From positions 37,990,720 through 38,054,719 of the forward strand of contig OZ018327.1 of NCBI GenBank assembly GCA_963969495.1: DNA of 64,000 bases. The letters run 5' to 3'. Within the stretch, counting starts at the first letter, position 1; each line of letters starts with the position of its first letter. The DNA comes from Ceratothoa steindachneri (taxonomy: Eukaryota; Arthropoda; Malacostraca; Isopoda; Cymothoidae). The notes beneath the pieces are model-generated. The model did not search any database, was not told where the DNA came from, and saw nothing but the letters and a program-made list of their open reading frames with translations. Shown in pieces: positions 1 to 10,795 of the stretch. Made by a program: the position numbers and the translations under genes.

Positions 1-39
1 TTCACTTCCAATGTAAAAATTCATAAGCAGCACACGCCA

Positions 40-812
40 TTGAGGCCTATCATCTCTCAAGTCACGACACCTACGTACTGTTTAACTAAAACCCTAAATG
101 AAGTAACAAAACCGTATATCCCTTCGAATTACAACATAAAATCCACGGAGGAATTTATTGATATACTCCACTCTACAAGACGGGCAGGACTAATAGCATC
201 CCTTGATGTGGAAAGCCTGTTTACGAACGTGCCTATCGCTCAGACCATCGACATCATTAAAAAAAGTGTACCACCATCCTACAATGTCTCCTCCAAATCT
301 CGACCCAAACATCTTAGATATCATGTTACGCTCATGAACACCAGAGGCTCCGTTCAGGACACCGGACGGTAATCTATACACGCAAGTATATGGAGTGGCT
401 ATGGGCCGACCTTCACCAAGTACTATGTGGGATAACTTGAAGAGAGATTATTGAACAACAGTGAAAATAAGCCCAAAAAATTTTGCCTATACGTAGACGA
501 CATCTACATCAACGTCTAAAACGAAGAACCACTGATAAACATCAAGCAGCAATTTGAGGAGAACGTGTTCAAATTCACTTAAGAATTGGCATGGGAAATA
601 AACTCTCTTTCTTGGACGTTGAGGTTCAAAACATCAATGGCAGTTATATCACAAAAGTATATAGAAAAAGTAAGGACATGTGAAGATGCCTCAATGCTGA
701 TAGTGAATTCCCTGAGAGATATAAAATAAGTGTAATCGGCTCATACATCCGCCGAGCATATAAATGCTGCTCTACGTGGGAACTTTTCCACAAAGAGATT
801 TCACGTGTGAAA
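40..812 (+). pseudogene. PLE1 reverse transcriptase remnant
   Basis: The frame from 40 to 372 contains ASLDVESLFTNVPI, a PLE RT core block carrying the first catalytic Asp. A second frame near 471-516 reads FCLYVDDIYINV, the YVDD active-site box, so the catalytic residues survive. A third frame near 598-660 reads LSFLDVEVQN, the conserved block after the active site, and runs on to VYRKSK. The blocks are in the expected order but in different frames, so several indels and stops separate them. No single protein can be made from this copy. It joins directly to the endonuclease frame at 823. Known family features: RT fingers/palm, then LPFLDV, then a linker to the GIY-YIG domain. Confidence 0.85.
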
Positions 813-822
813 ACAAACACTT

Positions 823-1449
823 GTGAACAACGGTTTCCTGAACAGCATGATTGAAAAACAACTCCAATCATTTTTAAATAATCGCTTCAAAGATACGGAT
901 ACAACGAAAAGTAATCAAGGCGCAGTAAACAACATCAAACTTTACTACAAAAATCAAATGTCCACGGCCTATAAAATAGATGAAAAAAACATCAAGGAGA
1001 TTATTATCCGTAACATCAAGGTTAAGAATCAAATGGATAAAATTCTACTGGTTATTTACTATAAAACAACAAAAGCCAACAATCTCCTTATGAAAAACAA
1101 CAGCTGCCAACACTCCTCGAATCTCAAGTCAACCAACATAGTTTACGTGTTCATCTGCTCCAATAAAGACTGCAAGCTTTATAATAACTTTAAATATATT
1201 GGCATGACAACTACCACACTTTCGAAACGTTTAACGATGCATCTGCAAAGCGAAGGTCCTAAAAATCATATGGAGAGCGTGCATAACATCAACCTAACGA
1301 GAGATATTCTAGTTGACAACACCGTAATAAAAAGAAAAGAGGGAAATAAAGCTAGGCTGAACATCTTAGAAGCCATTTTAATAAAAGAAGACAAGTCTGC
1401 CATCAATGGTCAAGCGGTAAGCTGGAATCAAACATTAAAGTTGTTTTAA
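823..1449 (+). CDS. PLE1 C-terminal region with GIY-YIG endonuclease domain
   Basis: An open frame of 208 codons ending at a TAA at 1447. The first ~90 residues are the PLE linker (KILLVIYYKTTKANNLL). The GIY-YIG fold follows: IVYVFICSNKDC, then FKYIGMTTTTLSKRLTMHL, then a downstream His-rich stretch (KNHMESVH). In PLEs this domain nicks the target DNA to prime reverse transcription. The first motif reads VYVF and the second YIG, with the Arg of SKRL retained. The listed ATG at 823 is only the first Met of the open stretch; the real protein is continuous with the RT upstream, so this is the tail of a longer broken gene. The frame's openness over 600 bp in an otherwise decayed copy is notable. 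Confidence 0.8.
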   Translation: MNNGFLNSMIEKQLQSFLNNRFKDTDTTKSNQGAVNNIKLYYKNQMSTAYKIDEKNIKEIIIRNIKVKNQMDKILLVIYYKTTKANNLLMKNNSCQHSSNLKSTNIVYVFICSNKDCKLYNNFKYIGMTTTTLSKRLTMHLQSEGPKNHMESVHNINLTRDILVDNTVIKRKEGNKARLNILEAILIKEDKSAINGQAVSWNQTLKLF

Positions 1450-1595
1450 AATTCCACTCACCGGATTGGCTCGTTTCCTATAACGTTACGATCAACCAGA
1501 CGGAATAAATACCACCTAAAACCGTTTTCTTTCATTCAGTCTGATTCCGACTCCATATTTTATTGGTAAAGGAGGAAAGAATATATCAAAACGCT

Positions 1596-1623
1596 CCGAA
1601 GATGATCGAATAAGATCAAAAGC
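1596..1623 (+). other. Degenerate hammerhead-like core (copy 1)
   Basis: CCGAAGA, a 4-bp stem GATC/GATC with loop GAATAA, then AAAAGC. This is the same layout as four better copies in the window (CTGANGA, stem II hairpin, GAAAC), with one change in the first box and two in the last. It sits in the PLE1 3' untranslated region about 175 bp before a (TA)n tract. It is probably inactive. Confidence 0.45.
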
Positions 1624-1792
1624 TCAGCAATTTAGTTTGGTTTTTACCAAACCCATTCATTTAAAATAGAGATAAATACAGGACAAGTGATCTACCATCT
1701 ACAAGATGGAATAAAAAAGACAGTTATAAGAATAGAAAATTGCCAAATGAAATTAACTAATGGCGAATTACACCATAGTGTTCAACAAAATT

Positions 1793-1795
<3 letters not shown>

Positions 1796-1831
<36 letters not shown>
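1796..1831. repeat. (TA)n microsatellite
   Basis: Uninterrupted TA dinucleotides at the presumed 3' end of PLE1. Confidence 0.97.
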
Positions 1832-1833
<2 letters not shown>

Positions 1834-1863
1834 AAAAAGGTACAGTAGCGTACTTGTAAGTAT

Positions 1864-2292
<429 letters not shown>

Positions 2293-2329
2293 TGGAAGGA
2301 TGCCATTTTTTATGCAGGATTCATTGAAG

Positions 2330-3240
2330 TCGACAGCAACGGCTGCATTGTTTACTTTTGGCTTCAGCTTTCTTATAGCTTTGACTATACCAACGTGCCA
2401 GTGGACGAAACTATACACATTATCTATAGAAAAATTGATCACACTGAAGAAATAACACCTCTTCCCATCCAAGGACCAACCCTACTGCAACTACTACGGG
2501 CGTGCATCAAGGAGGCTCCATTTTATGGACTCGACGGGTGTATGTACGTCCAGATCGACGTCGTAGCTATGGGTTCCCCACTCGGCGTTCTATTTGCCAA
2601 TTTCTACATAGGATCCTTAGAAAATGCCATTCTCAAAAAATTAACCCACTCTCAAACGATATTTTTCTGGATATGCAGATGGCCGTAGATCTACCTATAC
2701 TGACCCAGACCTTCAAAGATAACTCATCACTCAACTTTACTCACGAGAACGAAGAGCAGTCCACACTCCCATTCCTTGATGTTCTCGTTCGTTCTTCTCA
2801 GGAGCGCTTCGTGACAGAAGTATACATCTAGAGTACAAATTTAAGTTTTTGCCTTCGTGGTTCCTCAGAATGCCCCGATAGGTATAGGAGATCGGTGATT
2901 AGCTCCCTCGTGAACAGAACATTCCCGCACTCCTCCGATTGGGTAACGATTCATGCTGAACCAGCTCCTTGTGAACAATGGATATTTACAAACTGTATTT
3001 AACTCACTCATTAAGCAAAAGGTAAACTCTACCCTCCTTCCGACGGACAGACCAGAAAATCTCACACCAATAGACATATACTACCATGCAATAATGAACA
3101 CAGGCTACAAGGAAGAATAGAAGACCTCAAAGCCATTATACACCGCAACGTTTCCTCAGCCAACCACAAACATAAAATAAACTTGGTCATATATTACAAA
3201 CCTGAAAAACACGATCCCCTCTCATGAAAAACAGTTGTCT
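2330..3240 (+). pseudogene. Penelope-like element PLE2, reverse transcriptase remnant
   Basis: RT blocks in PLE order: [15 protein letters not shown] near 2383, then [20 protein letters not shown] near 2546-2605 (the usual GVAMGSPLG box), then DIFLDM after the active site near 2668, and LPFLDVLV near 2770. Downstream frames keep the linker (VIYYKPEKH near 3190), equivalent to the segment just before the endonuclease in PLE1. The GIY-YIG domain is not found: the similarity stops near 3240, where an unrelated antisense gene remnant begins. At least three frameshifts separate the blocks. PLE1 and PLE2 share linker phrases but differ clearly, so they are separate old insertions. Confidence 0.85.
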
Positions 3241-3289
3241 CCCCGCGACGAACCCCATGTGTCGTCCACCCAGTCCTCCCTGACCTCTT

Positions 3290-4219
3290 TATTTGCTATC
3301 CTGTAACTGCCAGAACTCTCGGAAACGGACAAAGGCAGCGATATCTGGACTTTGAGATACTTCTGGGATGAGGGTCGAGAAAACAGCTTCCAGCAGAATT
3401 TCCAACCCATGATGGCGACAGGCCAGATGCAGCAGATATCGACCAAGGATTTGCTGCAGTCGAACGCACACTCCACCCTTGGATCCCGTATTCATCACCG
3501 TTGTGTCGAAGCACAGCACTCGAATTCGATCGTAAATAGCCCACTCAGATATAACGGAATGGATGATGTTTGCCGTATGCTCCGTTTTGCCATCAGTAAA
3601 GGGAACTGCGAGTATCTTCTCTACGCCTTCTCCAGAAACGAGGATCGGCAATCGGTCCACAACGCCTTCGTTTGTGAGGGGGCGGCATAAGATTTACATC
3701 CCAGTGGAGTGTGAGCGATACATCAGAAGCAAAGTTTTCTTTCAGATCTGCAGCCTTTTCCTGGCGATGACGTCTTCGCTGCCAATTGATCGTGGTCACG
3801 CTCAACGACAATTCTCTAGCGTTCGCTCCCAGCTCACCTGCGAATGAAAGTAGCACATGTGCAGCTTGACGGTCACTTATGTTGGTCCGGTCTAGAGCAG
3901 CAGAAACTTGAGGGGAGATGATTTTCTTGAGCGATGGTGCACGGCGGGACCGTTTGGGTGGAGGAGTTACTATCAGGCCTTACTCTTGAGACGAAGCGGC
4001 CGAGGTCGAAGGCTCGAGTTCAACGGTGGCCTGCCTTTCTGTGAACGCTTGGCTTTCCTTTGCAACTCGACTTCTTTCATCGTCCCTCCGCTGCTGTGTC
4101 CGTTTCTCTTTTTCCACCCAGGTCGAATCCACACCGCCCATCTTGACCTCCCTGCCCGGCTTCTTCTGACCTTCAATAATTCTCATCAAAACAAACACTT
4201 CTTGATTAATTTCAAGCAA
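3290..4219 (-). pseudogene. Decayed gene of an unrecognised transposon-like protein family
   Basis: Read on the minus strand from 4219. An N-terminal Lys/Arg/Glu-rich part (to about 3983) ends in a stop. The frame then continues past that stop (RSRRAPSLKKIISPQVSAA) into a helical region with FAGELGANARELSLSV and a basic stretch INWQRRRHRQEKAADLKENF. Then comes LTLHWD near 3712, a frameshift near 3690, and a frame with DRLPILVSGEGVEKILAV, VLCFDTTVMNTGSKGG and LHLACRHHGLEILLEAVF. The CFDTT..NTG and CRHH..E blocks resemble an uncharacterised family I recall from repeat-rich invertebrate genomes; an RNase H-like nuclease fold is possible but unproven. I cannot name a function. The 3' end abuts PLE2 and may have been truncated there. 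Confidence 0.55.
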
Positions 4220-4905
4220 ATAAATAACACAATTAAATCAACCTCAAGAAACTGATCAAGACAATGAAATCAAAATAAAGTAAATCCAACTCAATCAACG
4301 AAATTAAATGAAATGAAACCAATTAATTTACTAAATTAATACAATAAAAGAAATCAAACCAATAAAGCGACTTTAATAGAATCAACGAAGCATTTCAATG
4401 GAATATAATCAAATCAAAATATCCATAAATTAAACACAACCCAAACATTCAACTCAATCAATCACAATCTAATCAATTAGTTGAATCAATCAAATCAATC
4501 AAATAAATCGACCTCAATGGAGCATTGACGCTAGTAAATCGAATATAATGCAAAGTTATTCCAATAAATAAACCTAATATAACAAATCAAATCTAATCAA
4601 ATCAAAAGAATTAATTCATCAAATTTAATATAGCCAATCAAGAAAATAAATCACATTTAATGTAATCAATACAACTACTATAGCAACTTCAATAAAGCGA
4701 GTAAATTAAATAATGAAATCAATCAAACCTACATCTAAACCATCAACTAAATAAATCAAACTCAATCTAATAAATAAATTTAAATAAACGAATAAGGCAA
4801 GCAGGATATAAATCAAGACAAAAGTTTGATCTCAATCGAGATCAATGATCCCAGGATATCGACTATAAATCAACCTCCTCCCATTTAAAATCCTTAACAC
4901 CACAA
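4220..4905. repeat. Degenerate AATCAA-type simple-sequence array, left part
   Basis: A long stretch built from variants of AATCAA, AATCAAACC and AATAAATC, with no G-rich or coding signal. The same composition resumes at 5222-5705, so a LINE 3' end appears to have landed inside one ancient array. Confidence 0.8.
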
Positions 4906-5221
4906 GTCTCTATTACCTGTCCTCAACATTGACTGTGTCCAGACAACAGAGCCATTCACTCAGGAAGCACCTTCCTTTCGGTTCGTCACACTCGTCTCCG
5001 TTGCATGGGTGATCGTGACTTCTCTTTAGTTGCTCCTAAGCTGTGGAATGATCTGCCTCTTGCAGACACTCTTCCTACTCCTTCTCACCTGGTCTTTCAA
5101 ACGGGCGCTGAAAAATCACCCCTTCTGGCAAGCCTCTTTCTATTCGATGTAGGGGCGCCGTACGAAGGATTTAAGGTCTTAAAGGGCGCCATATAAAACC
5201 TCTATTATTATTATAATTACT
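4906..5221 (+). mobile_element. LINE 3' end (C-terminal RT tail and ATT-rich tail)
   Basis: The frame at 5005 reads GDRDFSLVAPKLWNDLPL, the C-terminal block typical of L2/CR1/RTE-type LINE ORF2 proteins (usually GDRAFS.AAPKLWN.LP). A one-base frameshift leads to FKRALKNHPFWQASF in the next frame, the expected helix after it. The element ends with GGCGCCATATAAAACC and then ATTATTATTATAATTA, a short-repeat tail instead of poly(A). Only the last ~300 bp are present, the usual result of 5' truncation on insertion. It lies within the AATCAA array, so it is younger than that array. Confidence 0.8.
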
Positions 5222-5705
5222 ACAAGAAATATTATTATCCTTATTATTATTACTATAAATAGAACAAAACAATAAATATAGACTAATTTCGAATCATCAA
5301 ATCAAAGATCAATCGTATATCAAATAAATTAAATGAAATTAAACCAATAAATCTACCTTAATAAAATAAATTAGGTCAGTAAATCAATCACAACAGAATT
5401 ATGATGCCAGTAAATTAAATGTAATCAAATCAATCAACCCCAAGTTCAAGATATCAACTCAATAAATCAAACCTGAATCTAATATATTATTAAAATCAAA
5501 CCAATAAATCAGCCTCGATAAAATCAATCTAGCCAATGAATCGATATCAATCAAACCCATTGTGTTAATTAATCAAAGCCCAATGGAATGAATTAAATCT
5601 AATAAAATCGATCAAACTAAGAAATCAACTTTATTCAAATCAATCAAACCAATCAATTAAACCTAACCAAATCAATCAAAAAAATAAATAACCCTGATCT
5701 AACAA
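5222..5705. repeat. Degenerate AATCAA-type simple-sequence array, right part
   Basis: Continuation of the array at 4220-4905 after the LINE insertion. Confidence 0.75.
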
Positions 5706-6289
5706 AGGTATTATAATTTTTTGGAGAATGATTATTTAAAGATAAAGATAAAGAAGAAATATGTACAAAAATAGAAAGAAGTGAAGAGATTGAAGCAAAG
5801 ACGGCAAAATAGTAATAAACTCGGAATTCAAAGGGGCGGTTTTCTATAAGCGTCGATGTAGTACAAATCTATTAAAAAATTATACAGGACTCAGAAGTAC
5901 GAGTAAGTTCGTACAAATTTCAAATGAACTCAAGTACGAACAAGTTCGTACTTAGATGCATACATATATCCACTTGTCCAAATAACTTTGCACAAAGAGA
6001 CATATGTGCACAAGAAGTACAAAGTTAAGTCACTAATTTTACACATAATATTGAACATTTATAACCCACATTTATGAACATTTCAATTGTTTTAAGCTCG
6101 CACTTACGAACTTTTATGAATGTTAATTTTGCACTGTTCTAGTGCTTGTACTTCTTTGTTGTCATTTGGTTCTTAGGTGATAATTAAATAGGGCTGACAA
6201 AGTTTGTTCCGGCCGAGCGTGTCTTTATTGTCAGATCTTCCCTTGGTCTTACCTTCTGAATACAAATGACTCCATTGGACTCGCTTCTA
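5706..6289. other. No gene seen; contains a small palindrome
   Basis: No coding block recognised. A 10-bp perfect stem AAGTACGAAC/GTTCGTACTT with a 2-base loop lies at 5932-5953, and related GTACGA/TTCGTAC words recur nearby. Confidence 0.6.
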
Positions 6290-6515
6290 TAGTTCTCTTG
6301 CCCCAAACTTCCTGCGACGGGTCATATGACAAGGTCCATCAGCGCCAATCTTTCTGAATCGATCTTCCCATGTCCATTGTTCTGGGCTAATCTTACAGTA
6401 CATATCTTCCTGCGTCTATCTTCCTTCGCCAATTTGTGAGCGCAAATTTTCCTGTGCCGGTCTTCCTGCGCTGATTTTCTTGCGCAGTTCTTCCTGCGCG
6501 CATGTTCTTCTGCCT
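6290..6515. repeat. Irregular minisatellite of TCTTCCTGCGC-like units
   Basis: About a dozen imperfect units of roughly 15 bp (TCTTCCTGCGC, TCTTCCTTCGC, TTTTCCTGTGC). Nothing is recognised in the following 250 bp up to the TA tract. Confidence 0.7.
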
Positions 6516-6767
6516 TCCTCTTAAGTCCACGAGCGAGGGAGGCCAGCGAACGCGGAAGGAGGGATCAATTATCCGGACCGAATCGGAGACACTTTTTTCC
6601 TTAGGGAAACACCCGAATGCCTCGAAACGAATCTGCCAGTGCCAGGTACACTACATGATTGATGTGCACCGCAAAGACCGCCACGGAACAGCTAGCGTTC
6701 ACACTCAAACGCTCACCGGACCGAGAGCAGAGTAATCTACAAAAAATAAAACAATTTTCTTTCTACC

Positions 6768-6773
<6 letters not shown>

Positions 6774-6845
<72 letters not shown>
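6774..6845. repeat. (TA)n microsatellite
   Basis: Pure TA run after CTATATAAA. On the minus strand it lies downstream of a hammerhead-like core. Confidence 0.97.
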
Positions 6846-6849
<4 letters not shown>

Positions 6850-7240
6850 TAGTGAAACGGCGTGAAATTGTAAAGCCCAACCTTCAGTTTAACGAGAAAA
6901 AGGAGGATAAGTAAGATCCAGTTCATTTTCTTTTATTTACAACGTTTCGAGCTTACTCGCTCATCTTCAGGTACGGTATACTATAAATTGAAAAGTAATA
7001 AAATCAATTAAAGCTTGATAACAAGAATAAGAGTTTAAATGCGATAACAGATAAATAAAGCAACCAAACTAAACGAAAGCATGAAAAACACATAAAAATA
7101 TAATAACAACATTTGTGAAATGTAGCAAGATGTTAAAAAAAAGACACTATATTATGTGAGCATAATAAAAAACACCCTATAAAAGGGGATATAAAACAAA
7201 CCAATATGAAAGACACTTATCTCCAATCACTGAGATCCAG
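6846..7240 (-). mobile_element. PLE-like 3' terminus, minus strand
   Basis: No coding sequence, but read on the minus strand this AT-rich stretch has a hammerhead-like core followed ~100 bp later by a (TA)n tract. The same layout is seen at the 3' ends of the coding PLE copies at 62.3-64 kb. I interpret it as a 3' fragment or deletion derivative of a PLE. Without coding sequence this rests on the motif and its spacing only. Confidence 0.45.
6940..6970 (-). other. Hammerhead-ribozyme-like core (copy 3)
   Basis: Minus strand: CTGAAGA, T, a 4-bp stem GAGC/GCTC with loop GAGTAA, then GAAACG. This matches the CUGANGA, stem II and GAAA arrangement of hammerhead ribozymes. Flanking complementarity for stems I and III is not obvious. 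Confidence 0.5.
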
Positions 7241-7254
7241 CAGTCAATTGAGAG

Positions 7255-8190
7255 AGAGCATTGGAAGGAAGTTGACCTGAACGCTTTGACTGTGGAGGAG
7301 TTATAGAATTAGAAGGCTAATGGAAGTGGAGTAACTGCTAAGAGTTTTAAGTGGAGGAGGGTGCTTTTTTAAAGGTAGATTGATTTTAAGATTCTAAAAG
7401 ATGTTTGCTTTTGTAGGAATCTATTATTTTAAAATAATATGGATGTATGGTATGTGACATTGTCAAGCTGAAGTACAACTTCATTTCCTGGTATTATGTG
7501 ATGCAATTTCTAGTTAGTTTATTCTAAAACTTTTGTCAACATGGTGGCATAAGTTGTGAAGATCATTCTTCCCTGGCATAAAAACATCTCCCCTGGCCCC
7601 AATGAACACATGCACACCTCATACCACGATAAACCACCTCATTGCTTCAGAATTGGTATCACACAAACAGGGTTAGATGCCTCTCCAATTCTTCGTCTCA
7701 CAAAGATGGCCCCAAAAGTGCTGAAAATATACAAAATTGCTACAAAAGGTAAAAATTTTCAATAATTTTCTTCCAGAATATATTTAAATTGAATTACATA
7801 AATTAATGTAAAACAACAATAGAATAGTCTTTCTTAAATACGGGGCAATTACTTTCATCTGACCAACTCTCTAGACCATTGTTCATGTGTCCAATTTTCG
7901 TGACCTTTGGAGCATTTAAGACGGTTGTTTCTGTTGACCTCAGATATCCATGGCTACGTTTTCACCTTGCATTCTTTTAGAACTTGCTCTTAAAATATGA
8001 TTCTAACTGATCTGTGTGATATTTAGGAACTTGAAGCTAAGATGAACTCCCCAGCAAGTTCAAATGGTTTCTGCTCTTCTTTAGTGAATCCGGAAGGATG
8101 AATCTTCTTTAGTTGTTGTAGACGTTTTGGATCATTTCTCTTCTTTGATAACAAGATTTAAGTGTTTTGATATCATTTTATAGCAGTTTA
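7255..8190 (-). pseudogene. Decayed Tc1-like transposase, minus strand
   Basis: Blocks appear in Tc1 order on the minus strand. Near 8100: NDPKRLQQLKKIHPSGFTKE, part of the DNA-binding region. Near 7900: GHENWTHEQWS, equivalent to the phrase just before the first catalytic Asp. Near 7690-7600: RRRIGEASNPVC, then LGPGEMFLCQGRM, the central DDE core. Near 7480: VVLQLDNVTYHTS, the second catalytic Asp block (usually QQDNAPCHT). The third Asp block is not legible. Stops and frameshifts are frequent. No terminal repeats were identified. Confidence 0.7.
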
Positions 8191-8507
8191 GAGAGTATAA
8201 CTCGAACATTTTATCCTTATAGCAATTTTTACTTGCTATGAATCTTGGCTATAGAGAAGTTGGAGTGGTATCATCACGGCTTCTATAAATATTTTTGTTT
8301 TAGTCATTTACTTATTTAGAACGATATTGATTACAAAATAGTTAGAAATTTAAGTTTAAACGTAATAAATATTGGTTAAATTCTGTTTTAGAGAACATAA
8401 AATTTTATTATTTATAGATCATTTAGTAAAATAATAAGTAATTCAAACATACTAGCAAAATATACACATCATTATCTTACATATTTATGGATAATACGAT
8501 AAATTCT
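8191..8507. other. No gene seen
   Basis: AT-rich sequence without a recognisable coding block or repeat. Confidence 0.6.
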
Positions 8508-8534
8508 CTATCTCTCTATTTCTTTCTCTCTCAC

Positions 8535-8614
<80 letters not shown>
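8508..8614. repeat. (CT)n followed by (TA)n microsatellite
   Basis: A CT run switches at 8581 to a TA run. Confidence 0.95.
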
Positions 8615-8617
<3 letters not shown>

Positions 8618-8952
8618 GGTGTTAGTATAGCAATAAATAACCACCTTCACACTGTCTCGGGCACGACTGGGGAACGCTCTTCATCCACGCCAAGCAAGTG
8701 ACTGTGCCCACTAGAAAGACGGGTATCAATTGGGTATCTTGACCTTCGCTTTTGCCGTCGCAGTACAGTGGATCGTTTCTACCCACCCGTGGGGGCACAC
8801 GCTATATCTTACAATAGTCAGGAAAACTGCAATGTACGCAGTTTTCCTTACCTGTGCCCTCATTTTGAAGCGTCTTTTTAAGAAAAATTATTATTATTTT
8901 TTACGGATGATCAGCTGTTAAAAAAATCTGTATTTATCGAGACATGAAAATG

Positions 8953-8955
<3 letters not shown>
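8615..8955. other. Unidentified block between two TA tracts, with a 9-bp hairpin
   Basis: A more GC-rich block bracketed by (TA)n at 8581-8614 and 8956-9020. It contains a perfect hairpin GGAAAACTG/CAGTTTTCC (loop CAATGTACG) at 8821-8847 and ends near TTATTATTATTTTTT, like a LINE or SINE tail. No tRNA boxes or long frame recognised. Confidence 0.45.
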
Positions 8956-9009
<54 letters not shown>

Positions 9010-9020
9010 GTATATATATA
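8956..9020. repeat. (TA)n microsatellite abutting a Tc1 terminus
   Basis: The TA run ends directly at the Tc1 terminal repeat; TA is the Tc1 target dinucleotide. Confidence 0.95.
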
Positions 9021-10572
9021 CAGTGGAGTGAAATAAGTATTCGTACACCTTCAAAATTCAATTTTAATAGGCTTCCAACCCATCAAACTTCATGAAATTT
9101 ACACAATAGATGTATATTAATGTAAAGTTAAAAGTTCTGTGAACAAAAATGCACGAGACAGAATTTATATTTAGTAAAATCAAAATTAATGAAAACAGGA
9201 TTGAAATATGTATTCGTATAGAAACATAAACCTAACGAAATTCATTTTTAAAAGCACGAGACATACTATTAGCTGTGACGGTGTAAAAAGCTTCTAGAAA
9301 GTTCTAATAATATATACAACAGTTAACAAGAGTTTAGGAAAGATTGAAATGCCATTCAATAGTCAAAATTCCCGCAGTAAAGACGTTAACATCATGGCGA
9401 AAAATAAAGAACTCTCCAATGAGCAGGAAGGGCGATCCTGAAGCTCCATATTGATAGGCTGAGCTACCGGAAGATATCCGAGCAGCTGAAAATACCTTTC
9501 AGCACCATTGGCTCTGTCATTCTGAAGTGAAAAAAAGGTGGGAACCATCTAAAACCTTCAACGTTCAGGTGCTCCTCGGAAGATTTCACCCCAAACTTCT
9601 CGTGTAATATTCAGGAAGGTCAGAGCTCCCCCCATGACTACCCATAAGGAAATTCTATATGACCTATTGGCGGCAGGAACTTCGGTCCCAAAGCGAACCA
9701 TCAGTAATTAACTTAACTGTCATGATTTTAAGTCTCGCAGGCTAAGGAAGACACCTCTGCTGCTGAAGAGAGACAGAGCTGCAAGGTTGAAGTTTGCACG
9801 TGAGCATTTGGAGAAACATGCTGAGTTCTGGGATAATGTCCTGTGGTCAGACGAGACAAAAATACAATTGTTTGGCCGTAACGATGGCCGTCCTGTCTGG
9901 AGGAAAGACGGTAGTGCTTACGACTCTAAGATAACCATCCGTACCGTGAACTTTGGAGGAGGTAGCATGATAGTGTAGGGGTGTTTCTCATCTAAGGGTA
10001 CCGGCAATATCCACATCATAGATGGGACCATCAATTCGGCAATCTACAGACATTTTAGAAGAACATCTCTGTTCGTTTCTGTAGAGAAGCTTGGACTTGG
10101 AAAAAGATGGATTCTTTAAGAAGATAAAAATCTGAAAAATACTCTGAAAGCTACTCTGTATAGTTCCGTCAAAACATTCTAGACTGGCCTAGTCAGTCGC
10201 CAGATTTGAACCCAATAGAGAACTTGTAGCGAACATTGAAGAGCAAGATTCATTTGAGGGGTCACAAGAACATCAAAGAATTGGAGGTAATTTGCAAAGA
10301 AGAATGGGCCGAGATACCGAAGGAATGTTGCAGCGCACTCGTGAAGAACTGCACGAAACGAGTGATGGCTGTGAAAGCCAACAAAGGTTACGCAACTAAG
10401 TATTAATCACCAAATATCGATTTGTACGAACAAGTTTTTCACCCCCGTTTTCATTAATTTCAAGTTTACTGAATATCAATTGTATTTCATGCTCATTTGT
10501 GCAGAGAACTTTTAACTTCAAATTTATATACATCTATTGTGTCAAATTCAAGAAGTTTGATGGGATTTAAGG
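9021..10572 (+). mobile_element. Tc1-like transposon with long terminal inverted repeats
   Basis: The left terminus is CAGTGGAGTGAAATAAGTAT. The block after it (9066-9150; CATCAAACTTCATGAAATTT, then CACAATAGATGTATAT and GTTAAAAGTTCTGTG) is repeated inverted at 10490-10565, giving long imperfect inverted repeats. The outermost ~35 bp of the right repeat are missing: the sequence turns into a purine-rich tract at 10573. A transposase gene lies between the arms in plus orientation. Preceding TA repeats fit the TA target preference. Confidence 0.85.
9560..10404 (+). pseudogene. Tc1-like transposase
   Basis: A DDE transposase of the Tc1 family. The longest clean stretch (9787-9978) reads FAREHLEKHAEFWDNVLWSD and ETKIQLFGRNDGRPVW, giving the first catalytic Asp. 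TVNFGGGSMIV follows, with a stop at the next codon. The second Asp block is eroded (near 10110: LQEDKNLKNTLKATL where QQDNDPKHTSKA is expected, the Asp shifted to EDK). The third block is good in another frame near 10180: DWPSQSPDLNPIENL, then a stop. The C-terminus reads EWAEIPKECCSALVKNC and ends ANKGYATKY with TAA. The order and spacing are right but there are at least three stops and frameshifts. Confidence 0.85.
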
Positions 10573-10735
10573 GGGAAGGAAAAGGGGGAAAGGGAGAGGG
10601 ATAAGGGGGTGGGGAGGTGAGGGGGAGGTGGGATGGGGATGGAGAGAAGGAGGATGGGGGGAGAGAGAGGGAAAAGAGAGAGGAAAGGAGAGGGGGGGCT
10701 CGGAGTGAGGGGAGAGGGTTAGAACGGGAATTTTT
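10573..10735. repeat. Purine-rich (G/A) tract, about 160 bp
   Basis: Almost only G and A on the plus strand (GGGGGAAGG, GAGAGAGGG). It starts where the Tc1 right terminus is lost. Confidence 0.9.
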
Positions 10736-10795
10736 TTATTTCTATAAATGGAAAAACACACACACAAACAGACATACCTCATTTAAATATATATA

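Larger units (their letters stand above)
1..1796 (+). mobile_element. Penelope-like element PLE1, cut by the window edge
   Basis: A Penelope-like retroelement whose 5' part lies before base 1. It shows reverse transcriptase remnants, then a GIY-YIG endonuclease, then about 350 bp of 3' untranslated sequence ending at a (TA)n tract. PLEs copy RNA at a nicked target with one RT-endonuclease protein. The RT half is broken by frameshifts and stops, while the endonuclease half is open for 208 codons. The 3' untranslated part carries a degraded hammerhead-like core at 1596-1623, a position consistent with the ribozymes known from PLE terminal repeats. A second, more damaged PLE lies just downstream in the same orientation. 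Family assignment is firm; the exact 3' end is inferred from the TA tract. Confidence 0.85.

Noticed and set aside
7556..7765. 69-codon plus frame followed by GTAAAA, looking like an exon with a donor site
   Set aside because: It is antisense to the Tc1 transposase remnant, whose core blocks read clearly on the minus strand.
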